Below are positions 44,704-57,300 of a stretch of 64,000 nt of DNA, one piece after another (the first letter of the stretch is position 1; every line of letters starts with the position of its first letter). The notes under the pieces are model-generated. The model was not told the origin of the DNA, ran no database searches, and worked only from the letters and a program-made list of their open reading frames with translations. A program made the translations under genes and the position numbers. Origin of the DNA: Pictodentalium vernedei (taxonomy: Eukaryota > Mollusca > Scaphopoda > Dentaliida > Dentaliidae); contig CM062296.1 in NCBI GenBank assembly GCA_031216915.1, forward strand, positions 792,782,823 through 792,846,822, in the 5' to 3' direction.

Positions 44704-45191
44704 CAGTACAGTCGCCATGGACTGGTCGTAATCCACGCCTGGGCGGCGATGTCCACGCCTGCGTTTACCAGGTAATAAAAATCATCATCAGTAAAATTTT
44801 AATTAATGAATCACATGGTTGTACCCGGTGCTTCATTAACCCTTTACCCAACGTAACGGCCAAAACCGGCCAGCGCTATTCTCAAAAATCGCCGATTAAT
44901 TTTCACTATTTTTTTCATTTTTTGTCTCAAAAACATAGGTTATGACCCCTCGTTGGAACGAGCTCGTCGAGCTCGTTCCAACGAGGGGTCATAACCTATG
45001 TTTTTGAGACAAAAAATGAAAAAAATTAGTTATTCAAGAATTTTTTTTGCAAGTGTCGTCTGCTTTTCACGTCAGGTAAAGGGTTAATTAAATTTGTCTT
45101 GGTTATTCCTACAAGTAGTATTTGGAATCTAATGCGTCCATAGAAATATTGCCAGCCCGTGGTAAGTGACCAGTCTACAGCGACCGTACTG
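44704..45191. mobile_element. MITE family D, with nested family-A MITE
   Basis: CAGTACAGTCGCCATGGACT on the left and (inward) CAGTACGGTCGCTGTAGACT on the right. A TA precedes it at 44702-44703 and a decayed CA follows. The family-A MITE at 44836-45087 has inserted in its middle. Confidence 0.82.
44836..45087. mobile_element. MITE family A nested in family D
   Basis: TTAA at both ends (44836-44839 and 45084-45087), with CCCTTTACCCAACGTAACGG at the left and GTCAGGTAAAGGG at the right. It has a perfect central GAACGAGCTCGTCGAGCTCG hairpin. The host sequence on either side (GCTTCAT and TTAATT) belongs to family D. Confidence 0.92.
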
Positions 45192-45395
45192 CACATTGAA
45201 TTTTGTAACCTCGTGGCATTTAGTCTGGAAGCACAATTGGTTCCCGGGTACCATGCTGGTAACATGTATGCTTGGTAATCAAGGATAGAGACCCGCGAAT
45301 ATCAAAATGTGGGTCGGATCGAATTGGTATTAGGATTCCGAAACGAGTGAAATCTCACTGCTCTTCAAGCTGTAAATATTGCACCATTTTACTAC

Positions 45396-45702
45396 CAGGG
45401 GCGTGGCGAGAGTGGGGAGGTGGGGGTGCCACCCCCTAAACCTGGCCAAAATTTCCTATAGTTGGAAATTCGCAGGGCATGTCATGAGTACTTGGAAATT
45501 CCATCTGTTTGGATTTTAGAGCTTCATTGGTGATGCTGACGTCTCCTTTACTTCCCAAAATTACAACTCGGTTTCAAATCGGCAAACATTCCAACTGTTG
45601 CTATTTACAACTATAGTGTACGCAATATCGAGCTTCATAAGTATGCATGATGTCATTATCGGTACGAGATTTCTGTAATACGTTTGCCTAATAAAAAAAC
45701 AT
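45396..45702. mobile_element. hAT-type repeat family F, copy 3, truncated
   Basis: It starts CAGGGGCGTGGCGAG and carries CCAAAATTTCCTATAGTTGG and 'ATCGAGCTTCATAAGTATGC'. It is cut off at 45702, where another hAT-type element begins. Confidence 0.75.
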
Positions 45703-46210
45703 CAGGGAAAGACTGGACCAAGAAAAGTTACCGGAAAGTGGACCCCGGATCCGGAGAAAAGTTTAATTTTTAGAACTGGACGAACGCTGCTTCCTAGCAT
45801 CCGACTGATCAATGGCCGTTCAGACAGAAAATATTTCGGTGGCATTTTTGGATCATCTTCATCGCTCATTCGGCAAGAATGGTATCAACAGCGGAGGGGC
45901 TAGGGGTTCGTGGACCCATCGGGCCGATCATAGTCCGGCCCAATAGAGAAAATTTTGATTTTTCAAAATAAAAGAACGCTGTGTCCCTGCGTCCGAGACT
46001 AGACTGAGGGTATATCGAAATGTTTTCTATGTGGACTGACATTGGCAGTCCACAAAGCGAACATATCAATATACCTCTTAGGCGTTTGAAATGATAAATG
46101 TCAGGCACCAACAGGTGTTGGGCTGCATCAATTATTGGGGCCCCAGGGGCCATTTAGTAGGAGGCCCACCAGAAATTTTCCGGATGGCCCATACGGCCAG
46201 TCCGCCTCTG
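45703..46210. mobile_element. hAT-type MITE G, about 508 bp
   Basis: The left end CAGGGAAAGACTGGACCAAG and the right end (inward) CAGAGGCGGACTGGCCGTAT are the CAGNGG..GACTGGCC termini typical of many hAT elements. The flanks AAAAACAT and GAAAACAA match 6 of 8. There is no transposase; minus-strand frames inside have no known domain. Confidence 0.75.
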
Positions 46211-46218
46211 GAAAACAA

Positions 46219-47165
46219 CTCGCTGATTCGAAAATATTTTCGAATTAGCGTGATTCGAAACGAATCGAATCAGCGGGATGACTTCGAACCGAATCGAAAT
46301 TGGTGTAGCACAAATTATGGGTGTGGCTATTTCCTTTCCTGAGCGCAAACAGACTCAAGTAGTGTGAATAGACGGGTTCGATACCACTGACATTTTTGTC
46401 TTGAAAAAGTTGTCTCGAAATCAATCGTGACGTTACGCGCTTTTCATAGCAATATCAGCGTACCTCGAAAATCCTTAGACAATCGTTCAGATTCACTCCC
46501 ATGTCGAGATAACTTCAACAACATCTAGACACTAAAGTACACTAAAATGCCGAACCGTTTCTGTGCCACAAAATGGCGGAAATTACAAAAAATGTTCTCT
46601 CAATATATTACAGTAAAATGCCGAAATGTTTCACCCCGTCCCTGTGCTCTGTTAAACACGAGGAACCCTCCGAACAACTACTGCATTTTATGGGGGAAAA
46701 CGAGGAGATTCGTCGGGAATTTTGAGACCGAGTGCCTTTATGATCGAACAAAATGTTTACATTTGCAACATCGATTTTCTATCCATGAGACTGATATTTT
46801 CTAATGCAAACCGTATGGGGATTTTTTATCAAATCATCGGCGGCTCAAGAATGTCGCAAAGGTAGCGGTGATATTAAGAGAGCTCTGGGTCCAACATGTT
46901 TGCTCCCACCTAAACAAAATAATTTGGATTATTTTGGCCTGAAAATTGTCTCTGGAACTTTCAAAGTGAATTCTAAATTGCACACTACATATTTGTGCTC
47001 ACCTTTCATTTCAGCATACTTTTGATCTGCTCCAAAATTGACTCAAAATGTGTAATTACTGATGGAAAATCTCGTGTTATTGACCAAACCGGTCAAAGTC
47101 ATCATGTAGCATGGGAGTTTCCAGTATTTACTTTTGCACGTTTGTGTTATTTGCGTTTTCCTATC
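46219..47165. other. No gene recognised
   Basis: A short imperfect palindrome (CGCTGATTCGAAAATATTTT, then GAATTAGCG) lies at 46218-46262. Otherwise no gene or repeat is identified. Confidence 0.45.
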
Positions 47166-47167
47166 TA

Positions 47168-47480
47168 CAGTTAAAACTAGAAGTCCTGTCACGAATAGTG
47201 CGCTTATCTACGCTTAATTGCGCGTTGGAAATGCGCGCAATTGCCATATCGAATGGCATCCAAAGCACGGCAGGTTCCCCTGGTTACTCATAGCAAACAC
47301 ATGCAGTGTTTCTGCCAATGGACCTCCGGGTTACCGGAGGTCCATTGGCTGAAACATTGCTTGTGCACAGGCCATATGTGCAGACTTTGATAGCCTTACT
47401 ATGGCTATAACGCGTACATTAACGCGCAGATCAACGTGCTATTTGTGCGCATTTCATGACAGGACTTCTAGTTTTAACTG
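47168..47480. mobile_element. MITE family C, TA target, 313 bp
   Basis: CAGTTAAAACTAGAAGTCCT and its complement at the right end, with TA on both sides (47166-47167, 47481-47482). The central palindrome is CCAATGGACCTCCGGGTTAC against GGAGGTCCATTGG. A sister copy is inside the polymerase at 52250-52563. Confidence 0.93.
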
Positions 47481-48600
47481 TACTATGGGAATCCCATAAA
47501 TATTTTTCTGGGCCACTTGAAATTACAGTTTTGTGTATTTGTCGTTTTGGTTTAGAGTTTAACACTGAAATCCCCATGTGGAATTAAAACATTGCCTGAA
47601 AAAAATGTATTTTGAAACATACGCGCTCCAATTGTGTGTATGATTCGAATTTGTGGCTACCCTCTGAAATATTGACCAAAACTGGCCTGGGAAAATGCGT
47701 GTTCCGTCGGGGTTTTTTTTGTTTGTGCTTATGGAAATGGGAGTAAAAACAATCGATTTTTCCATTCGACGTCTTTCAAAGAATACGGCTGCTACCATGC
47801 ATACTGACTGGGACGACATCTCCCCTTTTGATCTTCCCGTGTTCGGACGATGAGTTTATCGTTTATCGAAGCGGAATAATTTAATGGTTTCGACCGACGC
47901 AGCGTTTGCCGTGCGACAGACCGAGACGACAACTCCCCTTTAATCTCCCCGTGTCCGGATGGCGTTTTTTGATCATTTTTTTAATTGAATAACATAATGG
48001 TTTTCCACTGGGTTTATTTTTCGAAATGAAATAGATACGTTTGTGTTATTCGCCTGCTCACTGTTTTTTTACTATGGGAATCCCGTGGACATTTAGTAAT
48101 TCTCCAAGAAATCGCAGGTTTAAGAAATTGTTGTTCTGATTTTGAAATTAATAATGAAATCATCACAGGAAAAAACACACAAACCCATATTTTGAGCATT
48201 CGGACTCCAATGTTGTTGTTTTTTTTTTTATAAAAATGTGGTCAAATGTGAATTAGAAAAACAAATGTGCGTCATATCAAGGGATTTTTTGTTATTTTTC
48301 CTTGTGGTCAAACTGACCGAGGATGACTGATGTTTTTGACCAATGGATAACAAGTGGTGAGTTGATCATTTTTTTCGGATTATAATATTTTTCTATTTCT
48401 CTTTTCTTAATGTATATAAATAAAAAATAAAACAATCATTTTTTAAGAAAAGAAACAAAAACCAAAGAAAATAAAATTAGAACGAAATAAGAAAACTTCC
48501 TTAAACAATATAAAAAATTGATTGAAATTAATTGAATAAAGTAAAATAAAAAAAAAAAATAAAATGGTTAATTTTTTAATTTGCAAAGTACCAAAATTAA
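47481..48600. other. No gene recognised; internally duplicated
   Basis: Two related tracts share ACTATGGGAATCCC (47484 and 48072) followed by ATTT/AATT and an ACTGAAATCCCCATG- or AATGAAATCATCACAG-type phrase. Another pair shares CTCCCCTTTTGATCTTCCCG and CTCCCCTTTAATCTCCCCGT (47820 and 47932). It looks like diverged repeat or duplicated leader sequence before Polinton copy C. Confidence 0.45.
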
Positions 48601-48633
48601 AAAACATACGCAAAACAATCTTAATATATAATT

Positions 48634-49203
48634 CCAAGGGTTGCGAGTCTGACGAATAGACACGAATCAATCGATGCAAAATGTGCCGAGACATTGAAGA
48701 AATTGATTCCAGACTTGAGATTCACGGCTCGCCAAATGAGTGTGAATGATGCGAAATTGTTGAAAAGAGAAGAATTGATCGGATGCATGGTTTCCGGAGA
48801 TGGTGGTGGCGGTTCGTATGCTAACGGAAAAGCTTCAGTGCAAACGAAATAATTCGAAACAAAGATGAAAAACGGAAAAGCTCCAGTGCAAACGAAACAA
48901 TCCAAAGCAAAGAAAAAAAAATGGAAAAGCTCCTGTGCAAACACAACAATCCGAAGCAGAGACGAAATAACAGAAAAGCTCCTATGCAACCGAAAGCAGA
49001 GAAGAAAAAGAAAGACACCCGCACAAGCGAAATCAGAGAAAACAAACAGAAAACGGAAAGCTGTAAATTCTTTGCCAGAATGGATAAATAGTAAAAATCC
49101 TCGACTCGACGATCGTCTGTAGGATTTCGTAAGATCTGCAGTAGATGCAAATATCTCGATAGACAAATGGATAGAAATGATAAATCACGAATTGAAAGCA
49201 TAA
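48634..49203 (+). pseudogene. Unknown Polinton-associated protein, copy C
   Basis: A plus-strand relic with one or two stops. The N-terminal part reads AETLKKLIPDLRFTARQMSV then NDAKLLKREELIGCMV. A Gly-rich stretch follows (GDGGGG), then three tandem copies of a short basic repeat (GKAPVQTKQSKAKKK and variants, 48826-48960), and a basic C-terminal part (RKRKTPAQ, RKRKAVNSLP). It precedes the polymerase in the same orientation. I do not recognise the family; the basic repeats suggest nucleic-acid binding. A (GA)n tract follows at 49203-49240. Confidence 0.45.
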
Positions 49204-49249
49204 GAGAGAGAGAGAGGGAGAGAGAGAGGGGGGGAGGGAGGGAGGGGGT

Positions 49250-52200
49250 GATCTTTGCTGCTCCGAGACAGAGAGCCGAAGTGATCAATAATTATTTTAA
49301 ATCATTCCACATTCGTGGTGTGCGACAAATAGGATCCTAAGGCGTTCATGGATGCCCTGAAATCGAGTGTGGAGAATGTGTTTAGAGAGAACGTGGGTCG
49401 CTGCATAAAGATAAACGTGACCATGAAATGTTCCATGGAAAAAGTAATGCACACAAAATATGAGACAATGTCCGAAGTCTGTGAGGGTTATTTTCAGTCT
49501 AAGGTCGAGGCGATGGTGAAGACTTCGGGCGAATGAGAGATGCTCGTTAAGATTAAAGATGAGATGATATTGGAATCAATCGATATCTCTCAAATGAACA
49601 GTAATAATTGGGCATTCTGTGAGGTGTTGAATTTAGAAATTCCCGTGGACAAATATAATCCTTTACGAACGTCTTCACACATGAAAATGCCATATTGTTC
49701 AGAGAAGACACATGCTATAGTGAACGCCGTAAGTCGTGAAGATAATCAATACTTCAAATAGGCAGTGACATCTGCATTGTATCCCGTGGAGGGTCATGTG
49801 GGCAGAGCTTCGAAATACCGAGAGAATTTGGAATGTTCACATTGGTCAGGAATCGAGTTTCCAAAGGAGCTACGAGACATCGATTGTTTTGTGAGATGGC
49901 ATCCGACCGTAGCCGTGAATGTTAAGATACAACCACGAGAGTAAATTGTTTGTACTGAAAATCAGTCTGCACAACAATGGCGGTAGAAAAGGAGTGAATT
50001 TGATGATTACCATGGACTGAAAAGTCTGTGTCGTTTGCTTTCGAACCAGATTACCAAATACAACGGAGAGAATTTTATCTGTTTCAACTGTCTGAATTCG
50101 TTCCAAAACAAGATTCTTTAGAGAGACACGAGGACTATTGTCACGTTGATCGATCCGTGAAAATAGCCATGCCAAAATTAATATTAAATTTCAAATGCCA
50201 CAACACACGGTTAGGGGTGCTTTCCGTCATATACGTGGCTTTCAAATCATTCATTGCAAAGATGAGTTCGTGTCAGACGAACCCTGACATCGACAGTTGC
50301 ACAGAGAAATATAAAAAAAAATGCATGCCTTCGGAATATTGTTTTTTTGTCAAGTGTTCTTTTGGCGGTAGCCTCTCCGGAGGTCCCATCGCGTATACAA
50401 AATGGTTAGAAGGGGAGGATGTTGCTCAAATGTTCGAGCGTGACTTGGAATCAGAAGTATGAAAGTTGTGTGAGCTGTTTAAAAAACCCACTGCGATGAA
50501 GCCGTTGATGGAGAAAGAGAAGACAAAATATAGAAAGTCGATGGAATGTCACATCTGTTGAGGACCATTAGATGGCAAACCATCATCAGGATATGAAAGA
50601 GTTGGCAATCACGACCGTTAAACTGATCTGTATAGGGGTCCCGCCCACAGGAAAAGTAATTTGATGTTTTAAAATGCCACATTTTGCCTGGTCATAATTT
50701 GTAAGGATACGATTCTATTCTGTTCCTTAAAACTCTAGGTATGAGCGAAGGTGAAATTTCGTGTTTTTCCAACAATGAAGATAAATACATTTCATTCATG
50801 AAACAGAAGGTGATGCAAAATTTCAGGCTGGAAGGTCTGGTCGAACAGTTGGAAAATAATAAGTTCTGCATTGTGACCAGACATTTTCCCGGATAAATGG
50901 AAGAGACCTTTGCGAAAAGGTGTATATCTGTACGATTATATGAATAATTTGGACAGCTTTGAGGTCGACTCTACCTTCCACAGAAAATTGTATTCATGAC
51001 TGTGAAGTACACATTTTGGACGAGAATTGCAAGCATACTCAAAAAGTGTGGACGTTATTTAACATGGAATCGATGAGAGATTGTCGTGTTCTGCATTTGA
51101 ACACAGATGTCCTTCTCTTGGTAGACATGTTCCAAAATTTCAGAGGTGCGTATTCTTGGCATTATGATCTGGATCTCACTTGGTACTTCACGACTCTTGG
51201 GCTGGCTTTGGGATGCTTTGTTGAAATTTATGAAAGTGGGATCATCACATATTTAGACGTGAATAACCTGTACGGTTGAACCATGTGTGGACCCTTGCCC
51301 ACGGGAAATCTCAAGTGGGTAACTAAGTGCAAAGAGATCAATAATTGGAGGCATTATCCATTTGTTTTGAAAATGGATTTGGAATACGATTCCGAACTCC
51401 ATGACGTACACAATGAATACTCGGGGAAAAAGAGATCAACGGTTGTGTGAAAAAAGTCTCCCTAATATATGAGACAAATGCAACTACATGATCTATTGCA
51501 AAAATCTAAAATTCTATCTCGATGACATTGACAAAGATACGTAGCATCACCCGATTCAATGAGGAGGATTGGATGAAAAAATATATCGATCACAACATGT
51601 GGTTGAGAACTCAGGCCAAGACTGATCATTCGAAAAAGCTTTCTTCAAATTATTGAATAATTCCATCTTTGGGAAAACTATGGAAAGCTTGAGGAAACGG
51701 ACAGGCATTCATCTACTGACACCAGAAGAGCACGCTACAAAATACGTTGCAAGACCCAACTGCTATCACAGAATGATGCTTGATGAGAATGTGATGACCG
51801 TGCACATGAAGAAAACTTGATGGATGTTTAACAAACCAGTGTATTTGGGAGTGTGCATTCTGGATTTCAGAAAGACCTTGATGTATCTTTTCAATTATGA
51901 TTACTTGAAAAACAAATTCGCGAAATCCTAGCTGTTATTTACCGACATGGACAGTTTGGCTTACAAGATAGAGACAAAAGATACGAGGATATCACTGAAG
52001 ATGTGAAAGTGGTTCAACACAAGCAATCTCAATCCGAACCACTCTTCTGGCATATCCTTGATGGAAAATAATAAAGTTCCCGGTAAATTCAAATTAGAAA
52101 CTGTAGATGATGAAATCGTGGAATGGATTGGTTTGCCTACAGAATCGATGGAAGAGAAGAAGCCACCAAGAAATGCAAAGAGATTTAAAAGTGCATTGTT

Positions 52201-52733
52201 TGAAACAACATAGCTTTCAAAGAGTACAAATGTTGTCTGTTCGAATGTACAGTTAAAACTAGAAGTCCTGTCATGAAATGCGCACAAATCGCACGCTGAT
52301 ATGCGCGTTAATGTACGCGTTATGGCCCAAGTAAAGCTATCAAATTCTGTACATATGGCCTGTGCACAAGCAATGTTTCAGCCAATGGACCTCCAGGTAA
52401 CCCGGAGGTCCATTGGCAGAAACATCGCATGTGTTTGCTATGAGTAACCAAGAGAACCTGCCGTGCTTTGGATGCCATTCGATATGGCAATTGCCTGCAA
52501 TTCCAACGCGTAATTAAGCCTAGATAAGCGCACAATTCGTGACAGGACTTCTAGTTTTAACTGTAAGGTGAATGCAGTTTGAAGCTATCAACTGATAAAC
52601 CTGACATCTATATGGAAATAGTAAACAGAATTGCCTTATTGGCTGACGGTGACAAGAGCCTCATACAACCAGATGGAATAAGGACTTTAGCACACGGTCA
52701 TCAGTCCATGGTTCTGCATATTATTCCTCATAA
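49250..52733 (+). pseudogene. Polinton DNA polymerase B, copy C
   Basis: This relic of the same polymerase as at 14190 is spread over several frames and interrupted by a MITE at 52250-52563. In order: an N-terminal part with NRVGRCIKIN-like and YNPLRTSSHMKMP segments (49343-49690), DNQYFK-AVTSALYPVEG (49740-49790), a Cys motif FICFNCLNSF (near 50075), the palm entry TYLDVNNLYG (51250-51279), a Lys-Leu-Asn-Asn motif B (FFKLLNNSIFGKTME near 51640-51690), and motif C TDMDS at 51941-51955. The C-terminal segment is at 52570-52733 (IALLADGDKSLIQPDG). The enzyme would replicate the element. Many stops and frameshifts. The overall order matches copies A and B. Confidence 0.85.
52250..52563. mobile_element. 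MITE family C inserted in the polymerase
   Basis: The ends CAGTTAAAACTAGAAGTCCT and complement are flanked by TA at 52248-52249 and 52564-52565. Removing it rejoins the polymerase frame. The centre holds the GGACCTCCAGGTAACCCGGA palindrome. Confidence 0.93.
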
Positions 52734-52841
52734 TTAAGAGGGGTTTAAACGAGTACACGACACTCCAAACTGATGAAGACACTGAAAGTTTAGAAGATAA
52801 ATAAAAACAATAATTTAAAATATTTTATAGAAAAAGAAACT

Positions 52842-53195
52842 ATGAACATGTCGGTAGAAGGTGTTATTTTACAAAACAAAAACTTGTTCAATGCAGATTT
52901 GTCAGAAGCAGTCAAAGAATTAAAGATAGAACATATTCAAGGCATCTTTTCTCAAGATGTATTACCAAGTCGGAATTTTGAATCTAGACGATTTGTAGGC
53001 AACAGTACTCACTGGGTGGCTTGGTTCAAGAAAACTAAAACAATTATTATTTCCATAGTATGAGATTACACCACCCAAAGAATTGAGGAAGTATTTGAAA
53101 TCGCCCTTCAGTTACAAGACAGAATGAGTAGAGTCTCTGGGTCGAGTATTTTGTGGACATTTGTTTATCTACATTCTCATAGGATGGTCTTGAGG
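52842..53195 (+). pseudogene. Adenain-like cysteine protease, copy C
   Basis: ATG at 52842. The first 73 residues are open: SVEGVILQNKNL, then a KELKIEHIQGIFSQDVLP segment, and STHWVAWFKK, which holds the catalytic His of the adenovirus/Maverick-type (ULP1-fold) protease. After a stop and frameshift the reading continues as PPKELRKYLKSPFSYKTE and VFCGHLFIYIL (catalytic Cys, near 53150). The Asp normally found in the YYFDS block between them is not preserved. Maverick proteases mature capsid proteins. It follows the polymerase by about 110 nt and precedes the fibre gene, as in copy A. Confidence 0.82.
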
Positions 53196-53302
53196 CCATC
53201 ATTTTCAACACATTCTCAATGACTTACATTGATTTATTTTCTCTATTTATATATAGGAAAAGAAAAGAAATAAAATAAAACAAATTCAATTAAATTATAA
53301 AA

Positions 53303-54380
53303 ATGACAGTCAATTAATTTGGAACAAGTGAAGAAATTTCTATGAAAAAGTGAAAGACTACTGTCGACGGTGTTGGGGGAATATCTGAGACTTACTTGAA
53401 TGATTATTTTCTCAGGAGATATGAATCTCGACAAGAACCAATGAACATGAATTCTCATACGTTTTATAATTATTCCTGATCCAGTAGATTTCAGCAATGC
53501 CACCACGAAAAATTATGCGGATAAAAGAGATGTGGATTTTTAGACGTTTCAAAGATAATTACATAGATAGAAAACAATGAACGTCGATCTAGTCTTGAAA
53601 TCAGAATGATTGGTGAACGTTGGTAATTCCATGGATCTGACCGATGGTACCACGAAATGTTATGCAGACGATTCCCACGCTCGTTTCAGTAACCACCTAA
53701 GAAAGCGTTACACTGACAAGACAATGAATTTGAAATTAAATCTGAATGAGCATAAGATATCAAATCTAACCGAACCAACGGATCCCAAAGATGCAGTGTC
53801 TAAGATATATGTAGATGCTACAAAATGAAAGATCGTCGAGGCAATGCCAAGAACGAGTTGAAGACTGATTTGGATGCCAGATTAAATAAGATTGTTAGAA
53901 TATCGACAATCGAGGATGGAGAAGAATCAACTGCAGTCAATAAAGGCTACATGGATTCCACCCTGTCAAAATCTGAGGCCTATCTCGAAACTCAAGTGGA
54001 AATTTTTTTCTGAACAAAAAATCGGGAGGAATGATGGAGGCAGGAATCGACATAGGCAATCACAAACTATTCAGTCTAGTGTCCGGCCTGAAATTCGGAT
54101 TGAGTGCTGTCAGCCAAGAATGCATTGACAGCACTAAATTGTGGAAGACTGGTGACAAGATGAAAGGTACACTTGACAAGGGAGGTCATAGAATCACGAA
54201 TGTACTGGGTCCGGTGCACATGACAGATGCCTGCACTCTGATCGCAGTGGTGGAAAAATAAAATATTCAAGACAGTTGATAACCGTGTGGGTTGAGGAGA
54301 GTGGTACATTAGATTTCGGCAAATCAGAGTGGTCCTTTGGAAATGGACGAAGTAGACATCTGAACCACAAAATTGGTTAT
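53303..54380 (+). pseudogene. Phage-tail-fibre-like repeat protein, copy C, 5' part
   Basis: This relic of the fibre-like protein starts at ATG 53303 and has many frame changes. Visible repeat units are NLNEHKISNLTEPTDPKDAV then SKIYVD (53735-53815), IDIGNHKLFSL (54045-54080) and GTLDKGGHRITNVLGPV (54165-54220). A C-terminal domain with RQLITVWVEESGTLDFG (54270-54320) and IGY at 54372-54380 follows. There the gene is cut by the nuclease transposon at 54381-57493, and it resumes at 57497. The repeat resembles bacteriophage tail-fibre repeats; in this setting a virion spike or attachment role is an inference. Confidence 0.75.
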
Positions 54381-57300
54381 TAGTCCGGTCGATCTAGGGT
54401 TCAACCCGGAAAAAATTGCAACAAGCCATGTTTGGTATCATTCGACGCTGAATGTTGCCAGGAACAACATATCCAAAAAATCTTCCGAAATCCTTCGTGG
54501 GAAAAAATTTTTGTGGCACTTTTTTGTTTTCATGATTTTTCAGAGGCAAGATTTACGATTTTGATAATAAAAACGCTAAGACACCACTATAACGAGGAAA
54601 TTTTGCAAGAAAAAACCAAAATCTTTTCAACAACATAGAAAGTGGACACTTCATCAATAATATTGTTTTCAAGTTGAATGTTCGTCTTTAATTTATGACG
54701 AAAATAGTCAAAATACCCCAAAATAGTCCCAATTTTTTTTTTTCAAAAACTCAGAAAAAATAAGAATAACATTCTCAATACAAATAAGATGCAAGTTGAG
54801 AGCAAACAATTATTTAACACTCGATCTCGTCATCAATTGTTACGTCTTCTGCGTTTTAGCAGCGCTCACCGCGACAATTTCTGCAAGCAATAACTCACTT
54901 TAGACCATTTTTCCGGCATGAGCACAAATTGTTTTTGCACGGACTCTTTGATGTCATTTTGCAGTTGCACCTTACAAACTTCAGCAGACTGTCCGGTGCT
55001 GCCTCAATGTCAGTCATAATAGGAGAAAGCTCTGAACCGCGTAGCTTCCAACCCAACTTCCTAGGCTCAAGATCGACCTCACCTAGATACATCCATGTCA
55101 CTTCCTGTAAATGGACACGAAGGCTGTGGAAATATGCCGCTCTCTCTGTCGGTGGGAGTTTCTGGGGTTCAATGGCGGTTTTGCACGATAAAAGCATTTC
55201 CATGAACCTAACATATCTCAGGTTGTTTAAGTATCTGCTTTACCTGAATACATTACAACAAAGAGCTTGATGCCCGCTGCACTAACTTCACCTGGAGATG
55301 GAACAGCATTACTAATAACCGAAGCTGCCTGTTGAATGTCTGAGGATTTGCCGATCTTCTCCATGAGAGAGGATTTACCGTGACCATATACTGCCGACGT
55401 TGTTTTCACAGCCACCCCAGGCGTGAAGGAACAGAATATTGGTCTTGATTAATATGCCGGCTTTTTTTCACAAGGTCAGTAATTTTCCACGAATTCCCAC
55501 CTTTGTGGGCATCTCGAGCACCAGACTTAAAATAAATCTGCCACATTTTTTCATTCCAATGATATATCAGAAGTACTGACACGTCTGTATCGTCACAAAA
55601 AACTACCACCTCCTTCCCAACAGATGCGAGCTCGATAGCACACAAAACAATGGAGGTATCTGCGTCACCAGAACTGTTGTATACTTCCTGTCCATCAGCA
55701 ATCAGAGCTTGACTGAGTAGGTTTATAAATTGATGCTTATTCATTTCATTCGAGAGGAAAGTTTGCTGATTTGAAGAGATTGCCATTGTATCAACTAAGT
55801 GAATATCTGAACATATCTTCCCAGTTGGACGACTATGCTCTTGATCTTTAGTACTAGGACCCTGCATGTTGCCATCAAAAAACATGCAACATTCACCGGT
55901 TTTTTGTCGGGCATGATCTACATATCAGGAAGTTAAATATTTGTATGTTCCACATTTTGGCCATTTCATCCGATGAAGAAATGAACCGCCATCAACAACA
56001 ATCAATGCATCACTTGGGATCTGATTCAGTTTTATACCTGTTGCTAAATCGTTTGCTAGATTTTTTACGGGCTTTCGGAGTGCATTGTCCTTGAATAAGG
56101 ATGTTGGTATAACTGTCAGCTCGTAACTGAAATAACTAGCGATATCTTCTTCCCTCTAAGCGATGGCAAGTAGTCAAGAGAAAAGAATGTTCGGATCTAT
56201 CTGAACCCTGTGGTTGTCTATTTTGACACCTGGTTGCAATCCGCCTAACGTTTTAACCTGATCGCTTCTCTTGATTGATGCATCGGGGATGCAAAGATTA
56301 TCAAGTGTCTTCTGTATAACAGCGCCACTGTTCACAGTTGATATTATCGACCGTTCCCGCTGTTAAACCTGAGGGTAAGGAACGCAAAAATGGCTTATTT
56401 GGATCGAATGGTTCATGTATGTTAAACCAATTCGCAACGCCCTCTAAATCCATGGAATCACAGTTGCTCTTTGCACGGCTTAACTCGGCATGTAGTTTGC
56501 TATCTTGGTGGGTATCCGTAAAGCGCGCCATTGAGCCATGAACTCCTGCACACTTGTGCATGCTATATGCCCACTGGATGCGAACAGATTCCGCGACACC
56601 CCTGGTCATTTCACCACGACTTTTGAGTGATCGTATGAGGACATGTTCGATAGCAAGGTCACTGGAGAGACCAGCCCAAAATCTGTTACTTCTTCTAACA
56701 ACGTGTCGGCCATTTATGAAACATTTGTACAAACTGGGGTGCTTGTCGGGTAGTTCCAGCATCATTTGAAGATAAAAGCGGCAGCTTTTGGCATGATTAA
56801 TATGCCCTGTTGCCGCGAATAAATTCAGCATATTTTGAGTTGCAAAGAGGTGTAGATTCCAATCCCCAGATCTCTCAGGTCGAATGAACATTTTGAGAAT
56901 TTGCACATACTCAAGATACTGCAACCACAGTTTAGCAGTTAAAGATTTCTCGGCCAAATATGATCTATATTTTGCAAATCAATTCTTCCAACTTGACTAG
57001 CTCTTTGGATGTGTAAACATCCGAAAGAGATATGCGCTTACCTTCACATAAGTTCCTGACTGCCTCCATGTCTGCGTTTGTCATTGTCTCGTGGAATAAA
57101 AATTGACCCCCACCTCCTCTTGTAGATTCAGCACTGTCTGATAAAGCTTGCGATTCTATTGGCACACAGCTGAGCAGGTAGTACTAGCACAATACAATTA
57201 TATTATATTATGTTATAGACGCCTTGACATGCCGCGGACCACATTTGATGAGTATATTATTGGCAAAATAAGACTAAAGAAAACTGTCGCAACATATCGA

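Noticed and set aside
48621-49288. Long minus-strand frames with hydrophobic repeats
   Set aside because: They are the antisense of the lysine-rich repeats of the Polinton gene and of a (GA)n tract.
54373-54564. Extra Polinton gene beginning with ISPVDLG
   Set aside because: The frame reads into the terminal repeat of the nuclease transposon; the similar minus-strand frame at 57300-57500 is the opposite terminal repeat.
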